A stretch of DNA of 64,000 nt from Acidocella facilis ATCC 35904 (GTDB taxonomy: Bacteria > Pseudomonadota > Alphaproteobacteria > Acetobacterales > Acetobacteraceae), in assembly GCF_000687875.1 (NCBI RefSeq), contig NZ_JHYG01000002.1, positions 1 to 64,000 of the forward strand. Direction: 5' to 3'. The position numbers and the translations under genes were made by a program. The notes below the pieces were generated by a model. It made no database searches. It worked only from the letters and a program-made list of their open reading frames with translations, and was not told the origin of the DNA. Positions 15,656-25,005 of this stretch are shown piece by piece. Numbering within the stretch: the stretch's first letter is position 1; each line of letters starts with the position of its first letter.

Positions 15656-17797
15656 TCAGGCCGGCACATCCGACAAGTTGATCGGATATGTCGTCGCCTG
15701 CAGCGGCATGTTGATGGCCCAGCCCGACCCCAGATCGTTCGCGATGTTCCAGTTTGCCGGCGCAGCGCGCAGCGCGCTGTTATCCGTCACCGCATCGCCC
15801 CGGCCGATCTGCGTGCTGCCATAAGGGTAGAAAAACAGCACGGCGGCGGAGGGATTGCTGATCGCCTGCGCCAATGTCACCGCAATATGCGTCGCATCCA
15901 CCCGCGCCGCCGCCACGGCGGTGATGATCGTCCCAGGACTGGCAACGGAGCCGCCATCCATCACCGCAAACCCCGCACCATTCAACGCCTGCAAGGGAAC
16001 GATCAGATCATCCCCGGAATCATGCGTCACCGTGAGGATCAATTCGGTGTTGGACGCGCGATAGACATGCGAAATCTGCGGCCCGCCTTTCGCCGGCAGG
16101 CCGGCGGCGGGCAGGGTGCTGGCCGGAATCGAATCACTCCAGCCCGACGCAATCGCCAGCCGCCCCGCGGCATGCGCGCCCACCCGGCCATATCGCAGCA
16201 GATCCACCTCGTCGCGATGCTCCGGATCGCCACCGGTAAACATCCCCGTGGTCGCGTCATAGGTGGAATTCAGCGGATTCGAATCCGCCGTCTGCGCCGC
16301 GAAGATGGTGATGTTATTCGCGGCCACGCTTGCGAGATCCTCGATCGCTTCGCGTACCATCTGCACGCCGCCCGCCGTCTCGTAAGGAATCGCGTTCCAG
16401 GCCAGCAAGGGCAATTGCACGGCCGTGCGCCCCAGCAAGGCCCGCGTCAGCGCCAGCAGCCGCAGCACGGTGGCTTTATACAGCGCCTTGTTGGCATACG
16501 GCATCGTGCTGTCCTGCTCGCTCCAGGGCCAAAGCAGGAAGGTGATGTCCGCCTCATCCACGCTGGATACAAGTGCCGAACCGCCAGTGAGATAAGCGCT
16601 CAACGCGGCAAAATCCGGCCCACCGCTCCAGGTCGATGGATCCGATCCATCGCCCGGATTGGTCAGGAAGGTGCCGCTCCCCGTCCCTGGCGGAAACAGC
16701 GGCGGCGAGGAGTTCGAGATCGGATGGCCCGAGATCACCGAATAGCGCGCCGGTGAGAGATAGGTCCCGGAGATCTCCGCCGTATACGCATAAGAAGCGG
16801 CCCCCAGATACCAGGCCACACCTTGCGCCAACGCCAACGGCGCGCCGGCATTGATGAACCAGGCGGCGTTGGACTGGCCCATCACCAACAGATTGACCCC
16901 CCGCCGCGCGCCCAGCACCCAACGCCCCTGGGCGGCGATCAATGTCTGCATATCGGTGCTGGACAAAGCCCGCTCCCAGCACGCCGCCTCATGAAACCAG
17001 CATTGCGCGCTGCCTTGGATGGTCGCGTCATGCAGCCACAAAAGCTGCGCCTTGGCGCTGGCGGGCAGCGGGTTGGCAACGGCGCTGGCCACCTGCACCC
17101 CATCCAGCCACACATCCACCCCCACACCGGGGGTATTGCGCAGGATCACCGCATGGGTGTGGCGCCGCGCCAGGTTTGCGGTCAGCACCGTCGGGCTCGC
17201 CGCCGTCGGGAACAGGGTCAGATTGCTGCCCTGCGAACTATCCGCCTGCAAAATCGTGACGCCCGCGCCACTCAGCGTATGGATCAGCGGGATCGGCGAC
17301 TGGTCGACATAATATGTCCCTTGCCGCCAGTTCGGCCGCGTCCAGACGAGATAGCGCGTCCAGGCCTGCCCGGCACCGAATTCCAGTCCAGGATGCGACA
17401 GCCCCCAATCCGGATCCAGGCTCGGCCCGTAATGCACGATGCTGGCATCCGGCGCGCCCACCGCGCCCAGAAACCCGTTCACCCGCGGCACCGCCAGCGT
17501 CGCCACCGGCGCGGTGTCGGCGCTGACATGGTAGGGCGTCAGCGCCATGCCGGCACCGGACTTATCCTGAAGGCTGCCCACCACGCTATTGCTGCCACCA
17601 ACCGGATTGCCGCTGCCATCCAGCAGACTACCCAGCAAACCCGCATCCCACCAGCCGGACAAACCGCTGATCGCGCTGGGGTAGGGGCCCGCGAACAAAC
17701 CCGTCGGCACCGCCCCGGCAGGCAACGCACCGATCAGCACCCGCTTTCCCGAGCCCGACATCAAAGGCGAGCCGGGCTGGTTGAACAACATCACCAT
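15656..17797 (-). CDS. Tail spike/fiber with SGNH (sialate O-acetylesterase-like) domain
   Basis: 713 aa. The N-terminal 300 residues have a LamG/concanavalin-like pattern (ISGLSGWWDA, then WLDGVQVASA and HEAACWERALSS). From about residue 300 an SGNH hydrolase of the SASA type begins: LLVMGQSNAAW with the nucleophile Ser309, WPWSEQD near 424-429, and DPEH at 524-527 giving the catalytic Asp and His. The C-terminal 140 residues look like an Ig-like fold. It likely removes acetyl groups from host surface glycan during adsorption. It is the last of the fiber genes, 4 bp after the collagen-like fiber gene. Confidence 0.75.
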   Translation of the reverse strand: MVMLFNQPGSPLMSGSGKRVLIGALPAGAVPTGLFAGPYPSAISGLSGWWDAGLLGSLLDGSGNPVGGSNSVVGSLQDKSGAGMALTPYHVSADTAPVATLAVPRVNGFLGAVGAPDASIVHYGPSLDPDWGLSHPGLEFGAGQAWTRYLVWTRPNWRQGTYYVDQSPIPLIHTLSGAGVTILQADSSQGSNLTLFPTAASPTVLTANLARRHTHAVILRNTPGVGVDVWLDGVQVASAVANPLPASAKAQLLWLHDATIQGSAQCWFHEAACWERALSSTDMQTLIAAQGRWVLGARRGVNLLVMGQSNAAWFINAGAPLALAQGVAWYLGAASYAYTAEISGTYLSPARYSVISGHPISNSSPPLFPPGTGSGTFLTNPGDGSDPSTWSGGPDFAALSAYLTGGSALVSSVDEADITFLLWPWSEQDSTMPYANKALYKATVLRLLALTRALLGRTAVQLPLLAWNAIPYETAGGVQMVREAIEDLASVAANNITIFAAQTADSNPLNSTYDATTGMFTGGDPEHRDEVDLLRYGRVGAHAAGRLAIASGWSDSIPASTLPAAGLPAKGGPQISHVYRASNTELILTVTHDSGDDLIVPLQALNGAGFAVMDGGSVASPGTIITAVAAARVDATHIAVTLAQAISNPSAAVLFFYPYGSTQIGRGDAVTDNSALRAAPANWNIANDLGSGWAINMPLQATTYPINLSDVPA

Positions 17798-17801
17798 CGG
17801 C

Positions 17802-19958
17802 TCAGCTCACCGTCACGGTAAAGCTGCTCACCGCCGTCGCGGCGCCGGCCGTGGTCTGCACCCACACATAATAGGCGCCGGCCGTGGCCGGGCTGGTGTA
17901 ATAGATGGCCCAAAGCGTATTGGAATCGATCACCGACGCGGCCTGCCAGCCGCTCGTCGGCGCCGTGCTGTTCGAGGTGGACAGCGCCACCTGCACCGAA
18001 ACCGCCTGCGCCGGCGAAATCGCGCCATTCAGCCCGATCGTCCCAGAGCCATGCGTATAGCTACCGCCCGGATTATTGAACCCGAAACTCACCGCGGCGG
18101 CTTCTGTCACGGCAATGGCGGAGGACACCGCCGTCAGCCCGCTGCTCGGGTCCTGCGCCCAGGCATAATAGGTGCCCGCGGCACCCGGCGTCAGCGCGCC
18201 GGAGATCACCCCGGCATTGTTCGCCGCCGCCACCCAGCCGCTGGTCGGCGCCGTGCTGTTGCTGGTGGTGAGCTGGATATTCACCGCATCCCCAACCGGC
18301 GTCACGGCGCCGGACACGTTGAGCGCGCTCCCCGCCGTCCCGCTGGCCGGCGCTGAAATCGTCAGGCTCGCCTGGGTCACGCTCACCGCGCCGGAGACCA
18401 CCTGAACCGCCGTATCGGCCGTCTGCTGCGCCCAAACATAGAAACTCCCCGCCGCACCCGGCGTCAGGCTGGCGCTCCAGCCCGTGCCGCTGACGGTGGC
18501 ACTGCTCCAGCTCGCCGGCGCCGTGGTCGCGGAACTGGACAAACCAACCCGCACCGCCGTCCCGCCCGGCGAAACCGTACCGGCAATCGTGAGCCCAGCG
18601 TTGATCTGCCCGGCCGTTGGCATGGTGGTGAAGGCAATCGTCGGCGCCGCCACGGTAAAGCTATTGGACACACCAACAACGCTTTGGTTGCCATGGTCGC
18701 GCACCAGCACCGTGTAGGTTCCCGCGGCCAGGCCCGGCAGCGTGAAACTGTAGGCATTGGCCGAAATCACCGGGCTCGGCGCGGCGCTCCAGCTGGTGCC
18801 GCCATTCGTCGAATAATCCAGCGCCGTCACGGCATCGTTGAAAATCCCGCCACCGACCACGAAGGCCGTATTCACCGCCGGCGCGCTGATCGCCCCCACC
18901 GTGATGGTCGGCGTGTTGGACACAATGCCGCTCCACCAGACGGTCGAGCCCCCCGAATAGCTGATGCCGACAAGCTGGGTGGAGGCGCCCGGCGGCAACA
19001 CCGTGCCACCCGTGCCGGAACTGATCCCCGTGCCCATCGTCACCGCGCCGGCGGAGAGATTGATCAGCGTGCAGGCAAACCCCGCCCCCGTATTCGCGAA
19101 ATTCGCGGTCAGGGTCAGCGGGGCGCTGGCCACCAGCACGCGCTGATTATGCACGGTCGAATCCAGCACGGTGTTCACCGCCAGCTCCACCACGCCGGAC
19201 TGCACGCTGGGCAGCTTGCCCTGCACATAGGTCCAGATCGAGCCAAAGCTCTGCACGCTCAGCGTATTGCTGCCCTGGGCCACCAGCAGCTCATCGCCAT
19301 CGGCGGCAGGGGCGGCGGCGGGCAGTTCATCCACCGTCTGCCCCGCCAGCAGCTGACCATACGGGATCCACGCCAGCGCCCCATTCTGCCAGAGCGGCAG
19401 ATAATCGGCGCTGCTCACACTGCTGGTGGCGGTCCCGACCGCCGGCCCCTGCAGCCCGGCCCCGGCAGCCCCGGTCGGCCCGGCCGGACCAGCGGGACCA
19501 ACCGGGCCAGCAGGCCCCACCGGCCCGGCCGGCCCCGCGATGGCGCTCACATTCACCGAAATCACACCGCTGGCGGTGATGGACACATTCTGTCCGGCAC
19601 TGAACAGCCCGGTCAGCGCGCTCACCGGCAACAGCCCCGGCCCTGCGGCGGTGTTGATCACCAGCTCGTCGCTCAGCGCCAGCGCCGCCTGCACCGGATA
19701 GCTTGCATGGTCGGCGCCATTCGCGGCCAGCACGCTCCCGGAGAGAGCCAACCCCGTCCCCAACGTCACCGCTTCCGGCGTGCCCGTGCCCAGACTGATC
19801 CGCCCCAGCAATGCCCCGGACGAAACCTCGATCAGCGGCTGCAGGCTCGCCGTCACCTGCGCCACGGTCGCCGAATAAACCGAGCCATTCTGCGAAATCG
19901 GCAGCAGATCGCCGGCCCCGACGGTTGCCGCCGAGGGGAGTTGCGCAATCGTTGTCAT
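17802..19958 (-). CDS. Tail fiber with collagen-like stretch and tandem Ig-like repeats
   Basis: 718 aa. Residues 1-120 are paralogous to the N-terminus of the 853-aa spike (MTTIAQLP against MTTIGQLP, then LLGRISLGTGTPEAVTLG against LLGGVGPGTAAPQPITIG), probably the virion attachment part. Residues 141-168 are collagen-like Gly-Pro-Ala triplets. The C-terminal half has at least three imperfect repeats around STAPTSGW, each about 90-100 aa and likely beta-sandwich. It presumably trimerises as a receptor-binding fiber. Confidence 0.72.
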   Translation of the reverse strand: MTTIAQLPSAATVGAGDLLPISQNGSVYSATVAQVTASLQPLIEVSSGALLGRISLGTGTPEAVTLGTGLALSGSVLAANGADHASYPVQAALALSDELVINTAAGPGLLPVSALTGLFSAGQNVSITASGVISVNVSAIAGPAGPVGPAGPVGPAGPAGPTGAAGAGLQGPAVGTATSSVSSADYLPLWQNGALAWIPYGQLLAGQTVDELPAAAPAADGDELLVAQGSNTLSVQSFGSIWTYVQGKLPSVQSGVVELAVNTVLDSTVHNQRVLVASAPLTLTANFANTGAGFACTLINLSAGAVTMGTGISSGTGGTVLPPGASTQLVGISYSGGSTVWWSGIVSNTPTITVGAISAPAVNTAFVVGGGIFNDAVTALDYSTNGGTSWSAAPSPVISANAYSFTLPGLAAGTYTVLVRDHGNQSVVGVSNSFTVAAPTIAFTTMPTAGQINAGLTIAGTVSPGGTAVRVGLSSSATTAPASWSSATVSGTGWSASLTPGAAGSFYVWAQQTADTAVQVVSGAVSVTQASLTISAPASGTAGSALNVSGAVTPVGDAVNIQLTTSNSTAPTSGWVAAANNAGVISGALTPGAAGTYYAWAQDPSSGLTAVSSAIAVTEAAAVSFGFNNPGGSYTHGSGTIGLNGAISPAQAVSVQVALSTSNSTAPTSGWQAASVIDSNTLWAIYYTSPATAGAYYVWVQTTAGAATAVSSFTVTVS

Positions 19959-20001
19959 GAAAACGACCTTGTGATTTGGCCCTTATCCAGGCCGTGAAGG
20001 C

Positions 20002-22563
20002 TCAGGCGACAGCGACCCAGTTGCCGCTCCCGGTGCCGGATTGCTTGACCCAGAAGGTGCTGCCGACGCCGCCATTGAGGTTGCGGAAGGTCGAGCCCGC
20101 CGGGGCGGAGACCACATTCAGCGGCGATCCCCGGCCGATCAGCTCCACCGCTCCGGTCGGTTCCGTGTCCGAGATGAGCCGCACCATGCCGCTCCCGGCC
20201 GGATGCAGGGAAATATCCCCGGCACGGGATTTCAGCGCGACGCTGCCATCGCCGTTGGGCGAGACATAGTCGCTCTGGCTGAACCGCGCCGCCCGCCACC
20301 CATTTGCCCCCATGCCGACCCAATCGACACTGGCCCCCGCCGGCACGGTCATCGTCGTCCCCGTCCAGTTGTTCAAAGGCTGGCTGGCGCCGGGCGCGAA
20401 ACTCACCGCCGCCAGGCAATCCACCGTCAGCTCGCGGTCCTGCCAGCTCGGCAACCCCACCTGCACACTCACCGTCGCCCCGCTGCCGTCGCCGGAAATC
20501 GTGGCGGTGGTGCCGCTGCCATAGCCGCTGCCGAAGGCCGACATCTGAATGCCGATCACCTTGCCGCCGCTCAGCCAAACACGCGCCGCCGCCCCGGTGC
20601 CGGTGCCGGAAATCGTCACCGTCGCGGTCGTGTATCCCGCCCCCGGCGCGGTAACCTTGATGAAAGTCACCGTCCCCGCCGCCAGCGCGCCTTGCGCGGT
20701 CAGGATCTGCGCCACCGGCGCGCTGGCCTGGGAGATGCTCACCGCATCCGCCAGATCCGGCACGGTCAGCGTATAAACCCCATTCACGCTCGCCGGATTC
20801 ACCGGCCAGCGCGTGGTGAAATTCACCACATTGCGGCGCAGGATGATCGAATCCGTATAGGCCGACAGCGCCGTGGTCAGATTGCCCCCGGGATTGACCA
20901 TGACGACATTATCCTCGACCCGGATATTCTGCGCCGCATCCCGGATCAAAATCCCGGTGACGCTGCCGCTGTAATTGATCCAGTTCCCGCAGATCGACAG
21001 CCCCGTACAGGCCAGGCCGAAATTATCCCCCGAACCGTCGGATTCCACATTCTGCACGGCAATACCCGCGCCGGTGCAGTCCTGAATGAAATTCGACCGC
21101 GCGGTGCAATATTGCCCGCCGCCGATATTCAGCCCCATCCAGGCGCCATTGATGTAATTGCTGCAAACCTCGGTATAGATCGACCCGCCGCAATCGATCC
21201 CGAAGGCGGTGGCGCCGGTGATCATGTTGCCCGAAATTTTGCAATAGCCGGTATCGCAGAGAATCCCCGCCCCGAACCCAACCGCCGTGCTGTTATTGGC
21301 ACACAGATTGCCCGAGACGAGAATATTCCGGCCGGACACATAGATTCCGTAGATGCCGTTTTCATAACAATTATTGCCGGTGATCACCGCGCCCAGAATG
21401 TCCGGATTGGCATTGCCGTACAGGAAAGGCTGGGTAAACACATTATTGGCGACAAAATTGCCCACCAGGATGCCAATGGCATTGTCCCAGCAGCTATTGC
21501 CGACAATCTGCAAGGCGCGAACCTTCAGCACAAATGCCGGATCATGGCTGTCGGCATAGATCCCGTTATTTTTATTGCCGTATGCGCGGGAATTGGTAAC
21601 GCTGATGCCATCGGTCGCGAAAATCATCAGCCCGTTATTGGCATTGCCGGTGAACTCGCAATCATCGACATGGTGCCCCACCAGCGTCGGGTCGCTGGCC
21701 AGATAGGTAAGGCCATTGCCGTTATTCGGCCCCTGCGCATTCTGAAAACTGCAACGCGTGATCAAAGAGCGCGTACAACCCGGCTGCACCGCCACCGCCA
21801 GCGTATCGGCGGTGATCGACGCATTCGCATCGAACACCACGCCATCGGCAAAGAAATTCGTCGCCGCGATGTTCAGCCAGGTCGCCGTGCTGGCACTCCC
21901 GGTCTTCGATTGCGCGGACCGCTTCAAAATCGAAAGCCCCGCGCTGCCCACCAGGCAGCATGTGGCGCCGGTAATGTCGGTCTCCCCGGCAATCGCGTAA
22001 GTCTTTGCGCCGAGCCGCACCGGATGGCCGCTGGCAATCGCCGCCAGCAACGCCGCGCTGTCGTCAGTCACCCCGTCGCCCACCGCGCCATAATCCTCGA
22101 TCGACACGGCATTTCCCGTCAGCGCCGCGATGGTCCGCGCCACGCTGCCCCCGGCCGCTGTCGCCGTCAGCCCGCCCGCCGGCAGGCCGGGTACATTCGC
22201 CATGCCGGCCAGGAAATTGGCATAGGAGACCGCCTGGTTGGCACCCGCCTGCCCCAGCGCCACCAGATCGCTGGCCCCCGGCACGGTTCCGCTCGGCAGC
22301 CCGGCAATCACGAAGGGCGCCGCCGTGGCCGACAAAGTGCTGCCCGAAAGCGCCAGATTGGCGCCGATGGTGATCGGCTGAGGGGCGGCCGTACCCGGCC
22401 CCACCCCGCCCAGCAGCGTATTCTGCGGCAGGCTCAACGCCGCCTGCGTCCCTGCCAGCATCTGCGCGCGCGTCGCCGACAAGGTCTGGTTATTCTGGAA
22501 GATCGCAACCTGCGCGCTGTCGGAAACCGAAGCCGCAAGCGGCAACTGGCCAATCGTGGTCAT
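20002..22563 (-). CDS. Tail spike with right-handed beta-helix (pectate-lyase-like)
   Basis: 853 aa. After the shared attachment N-terminus (about 120 aa), residues from about 155 show VSIEDYGAVGDGVTDDSAAL, the standard entry to phage beta-helix spikes. A long run of Asn/Gly-rich helix turns follows (NNGIYAD, NCYENGIYGIYVSG and similar). The C-terminal part has beta-rich segments. Such spikes bind or depolymerise surface polysaccharide; no catalytic residues can be assigned by eye. It lies 13 bp after the fiber adaptor gene. Confidence 0.78.
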   Translation of the reverse strand: MTTIGQLPLAASVSDSAQVAIFQNNQTLSATRAQMLAGTQAALSLPQNTLLGGVGPGTAAPQPITIGANLALSGSTLSATAAPFVIAGLPSGTVPGASDLVALGQAGANQAVSYANFLAGMANVPGLPAGGLTATAAGGSVARTIAALTGNAVSIEDYGAVGDGVTDDSAALLAAIASGHPVRLGAKTYAIAGETDITGATCCLVGSAGLSILKRSAQSKTGSASTATWLNIAATNFFADGVVFDANASITADTLAVAVQPGCTRSLITRCSFQNAQGPNNGNGLTYLASDPTLVGHHVDDCEFTGNANNGLMIFATDGISVTNSRAYGNKNNGIYADSHDPAFVLKVRALQIVGNSCWDNAIGILVGNFVANNVFTQPFLYGNANPDILGAVITGNNCYENGIYGIYVSGRNILVSGNLCANNSTAVGFGAGILCDTGYCKISGNMITGATAFGIDCGGSIYTEVCSNYINGAWMGLNIGGGQYCTARSNFIQDCTGAGIAVQNVESDGSGDNFGLACTGLSICGNWINYSGSVTGILIRDAAQNIRVEDNVVMVNPGGNLTTALSAYTDSIILRRNVVNFTTRWPVNPASVNGVYTLTVPDLADAVSISQASAPVAQILTAQGALAAGTVTFIKVTAPGAGYTTATVTISGTGTGAAARVWLSGGKVIGIQMSAFGSGYGSGTTATISGDGSGATVSVQVGLPSWQDRELTVDCLAAVSFAPGASQPLNNWTGTTMTVPAGASVDWVGMGANGWRAARFSQSDYVSPNGDGSVALKSRAGDISLHPAGSGMVRLISDTEPTGAVELIGRGSPLNVVSAPAGSTFRNLNGGVGSTFWVKQSGTGSGNWVAVA

Positions 22564-22576
22564 ATGCAGTCCTCTC

Positions 22577-23059
22577 TCAAAGGGTGGTGAGCGGCGTGCC
22601 GGTCGGGTCGGTCAGCGGCTGGCCGCCGGCCGTTGTCAGCGCATCCGCCGGTGCCGGGATGCTGGCCAGCGCCACCACCGGCAAAGCCAGGCTGCGTGCC
22701 AGGCTGCGCCCGCCGGTGGTGCCGGCCGTCACCGTCACCGTATAAATCGTCCCCGCCACGCCCCCGCTCAGCCACAGCACGACACGCGGCCCATCCGCCG
22801 CCGCCGAAACCAGCGTCAGATCGCCTGGATTCTGCGGGCTTACCGTCACGCTCAGCGTGCTGATCGAATCACCGGGATTACCGCTCAGGGCCGGTGCCAG
22901 ATCGAACACGTAATCCAGCGTGTCGCCCGGGTCTTTCTGCGGCCACACCAAAGGCTGCGGCGGCGGAATTTGCGGGCCGCGCGGTGTGGCGACAAATCCG
23001 TCAATCTGCAGATAGCGCGCATTGGAGGGCCGCCAGAGCTGCGTTGCCTGTGTGCTCAT
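22577..23059 (-). CDS. Phage fiber-tail adaptor-like protein
   Basis: 160 aa, beta-rich, no membrane segment. PQKDPGDTLDYVFDLAPAL and repeated VTV strands (SVTVSPQNPGD, YTVTVTAGTTGGR) resemble the OB/Ig-like adaptor proteins found next to phage fibers. It sits between the glycine-rich tail protein and the beta-helix spike. Assignment relies on position and strand pattern. Confidence 0.5.
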   Translation of the reverse strand: MSTQATQLWRPSNARYLQIDGFVATPRGPQIPPPQPLVWPQKDPGDTLDYVFDLAPALSGNPGDSISTLSVTVSPQNPGDLTLVSAAADGPRVVLWLSGGVAGTIYTVTVTAGTTGGRSLARSLALPVVALASIPAPADALTTAGGQPLTDPTGTPLTTL

Positions 23060-23069
23060 CTCCAGCTCC

Positions 23070-24323
23070 TCAATATTCCACGATCACGATGCCGGCCCCG
23101 CCGGCGCCGCCGGGCGAGCCCACCGGGCTACCGCCCGGCGAACAGCCGCCACCGCCACCGCCGCCGCCATAGCCCGGCGCCGCAACGCCGGAGAGTGGAC
23201 CGCTGGCACCGCGCCCATTGCCAGGGCCGCCGCCATCGCCACCCCGGCAGGCGACGACGATGGAATCCGTCCCCACCGCGCCCGCCATATTCACCTGCCC
23301 GCCAAAGCCCTGCCCGCCCGCGCCGCCGGCATTGGCGAAATTCGCGGCAGTCCCGCCATTGCCGCCAGTGCCGCCGCCCGCAGTGATGAAGCCGCCGAAA
23401 TTCGAAGCGCCGCCGCTGCCGCCATTGCCATACGCACCAGGTGCCGCCCCCCCGGCCCCGACCGTCACCAGAATCGCCTGGCCCGGCGTCAGCCCGGAAA
23501 TGATCCCCGTCACCTGCGCCCCGGCGCCACCGCCGCCACTGGGCATGGTGCTGTGATAACCGCCGGCCCCACCGCCGCCGATCGCGCTCACCTTCACCAC
23601 GCTCACCCCGTTCGGCACCACAAACGTGCCAGACCCGGTAAAGACCTGCTGATTGGCAAACCCCGGCCGCAAAGCGGGCAATTTGTAGGACAGAAACGGC
23701 GCCTGCGGCAGCAGCGCGATGCTCGCCGCCGTCACCGCAATCTGCCCGTAATTCACCGTCACCATGTAAAGCCCCACCCAGCCGGCATCCACCGCCGGCG
23801 TGGTCTGCGTGCCAGACGAGGCCGCCGCCCCCGGCTTCACCTGCAGCTGCACGCGCTGCACCCGCATCGTATTCTGCGCGGTGCCGGAATTGGCCGGGCC
23901 GGAATAAGGCTGGGTCGGGTTGGCGGCGTTGACATAGGGCAGCACCACCGGGTCGGCATCGCTCTCCGCGAACGCCGCCTCGATCAGATAATTGATCGAT
24001 TGCCCGGAGGAATTCGGCGCCGCCAGCGGGAAACTCGTCGCCCGCAGATTGATCCCGGTTTTGACGATCTGATCGGTCAGATCCGCCGCCAGGGACCCGT
24101 AGGAGGTGGCATCCACGCTGGAGAGCTGGGTGATGCTGCCCGCCCCCACCACCACCGCGAGCGAGGCCGGGACGGTCGGCGTGCAGGCCAGCCCATCCAC
24201 CACCGTGCCGGTGCCCAGCGTCGCGGCGCTCAGCGCCGCCAGGCCCACCATGGCATTGCGATTGGTGGAGAGAATATCACTATCGAGCGGAATGCTGCCG
24301 GGATAGACGATGTTGCGATCCAT
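23070..24323 (-). CDS. Tail protein with glycine-rich C-terminal domain
   Basis: 417 aa from the ATG at 24323 (MDRNIVYPGSIPLDSDIL); longer frames upstream are not supported. Residues 1-235 form an N-terminal tail-fiber-like domain. The last 180 residues are a glycine-rich domain (GSGTFVVPNGVSVVKVSAIGG, then many GG and GGG clusters) ending in AGIVIVEY, as in phage and secreted proteins with the Gly-rich polyglycine-II-like sandwich fold that bind receptors. It follows the gpI-like gene, the usual place for the first fiber gene. Confidence 0.75.
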   Translation of the reverse strand: MDRNIVYPGSIPLDSDILSTNRNAMVGLAALSAATLGTGTVVDGLACTPTVPASLAVVVGAGSITQLSSVDATSYGSLAADLTDQIVKTGINLRATSFPLAAPNSSGQSINYLIEAAFAESDADPVVLPYVNAANPTQPYSGPANSGTAQNTMRVQRVQLQVKPGAAASSGTQTTPAVDAGWVGLYMVTVNYGQIAVTAASIALLPQAPFLSYKLPALRPGFANQQVFTGSGTFVVPNGVSVVKVSAIGGGGAGGYHSTMPSGGGGAGAQVTGIISGLTPGQAILVTVGAGGAAPGAYGNGGSGGASNFGGFITAGGGTGGNGGTAANFANAGGAGGQGFGGQVNMAGAVGTDSIVVACRGGDGGGPGNGRGASGPLSGVAAPGYGGGGGGGGCSPGGSPVGSPGGAGGAGIVIVEY

Positions 24324-24333
24324 GAATGAGCCT

Positions 24334-25005
24334 TCAGTTGGTAAGCCGCGTCCAGGCAATGCTGGATGTCGGAATGAAGCCGGCGATCGTCTGATAAATC
24401 TCCGCGTCGCTGACATTGCCGGCCAGCTCAGCCGCGGAACTATACGCCATCGGCGCCACGCCATAGCCGCCGGGGCCGACGCCGTAGCCGCCGGCATGGC
24501 TGGCCGGCAGGGCGTTCGGCCGGTAGGCGGTCAACAGAAACTGGTAGGGCATCGCCAGGCTGCCATAGCCGCCCGCGCTGTTATACCCGGCATTGAGATT
24601 ATAGCCGCCGGTGTCACTCGGGTTGCGCGGTTCAAAAATCACCGGCGTACGCCCGGTCAGTACCGTCAACGCCGTGCTCAACGCGGCCCTGGTCGCGCGT
24701 GGCGCCAGCAGCGCTGCGCGCAGCCGGGTGCTGAACGCCGCATCCGCCTCACCCGGCCGGCGCGGCAAGGCCGCGCCCAGATAATCCTGCCCCGCGATGT
24801 CCAGAAACACCCCGCTCGCGGTGGCGATGCGCAACTGCGCCCGCGCCTGCTGCAAAAGCGTGTAGATATTCGCCCAGCCTTGCCCCAGCCCGTTCAGCAG
24901 CGCGGCGAGATTGGGCGCCTCATCGGCAAACCAGCCGGTCGGCAGCAGCTGCGCGAGACGGGCGGCCATATCGGAAACATCGCCGATCATCTCAGGCCAC
25001 CGCAA
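24334..25005 (-). CDS. Baseplate/tail protein I-like (DUF2313 type)
   Basis: 223 aa. It follows baseplate J directly, as gpI does in P2 and Mu. MAARLAQLLPTGWFADEAPNLAALLNGLG at the N-terminus and the ATASGVFLDIAGQDYLGAALPRRPGE segment are typical of the family that links wedge to fibers. The C-terminal half is Gly/Tyr-rich. The start may instead be the ATG at 24990; both overlap or abut the J stop. Confidence 0.75.
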   Translation of the reverse strand: MRWPEMIGDVSDMAARLAQLLPTGWFADEAPNLAALLNGLGQGWANIYTLLQQARAQLRIATASGVFLDIAGQDYLGAALPRRPGEADAAFSTRLRAALLAPRATRAALSTALTVLTGRTPVIFEPRNPSDTGGYNLNAGYNSAGGYGSLAMPYQFLLTAYRPNALPASHAGGYGVGPGGYGVAPMAYSSAAELAGNVSDAEIYQTIAGFIPTSSIAWTRLTN

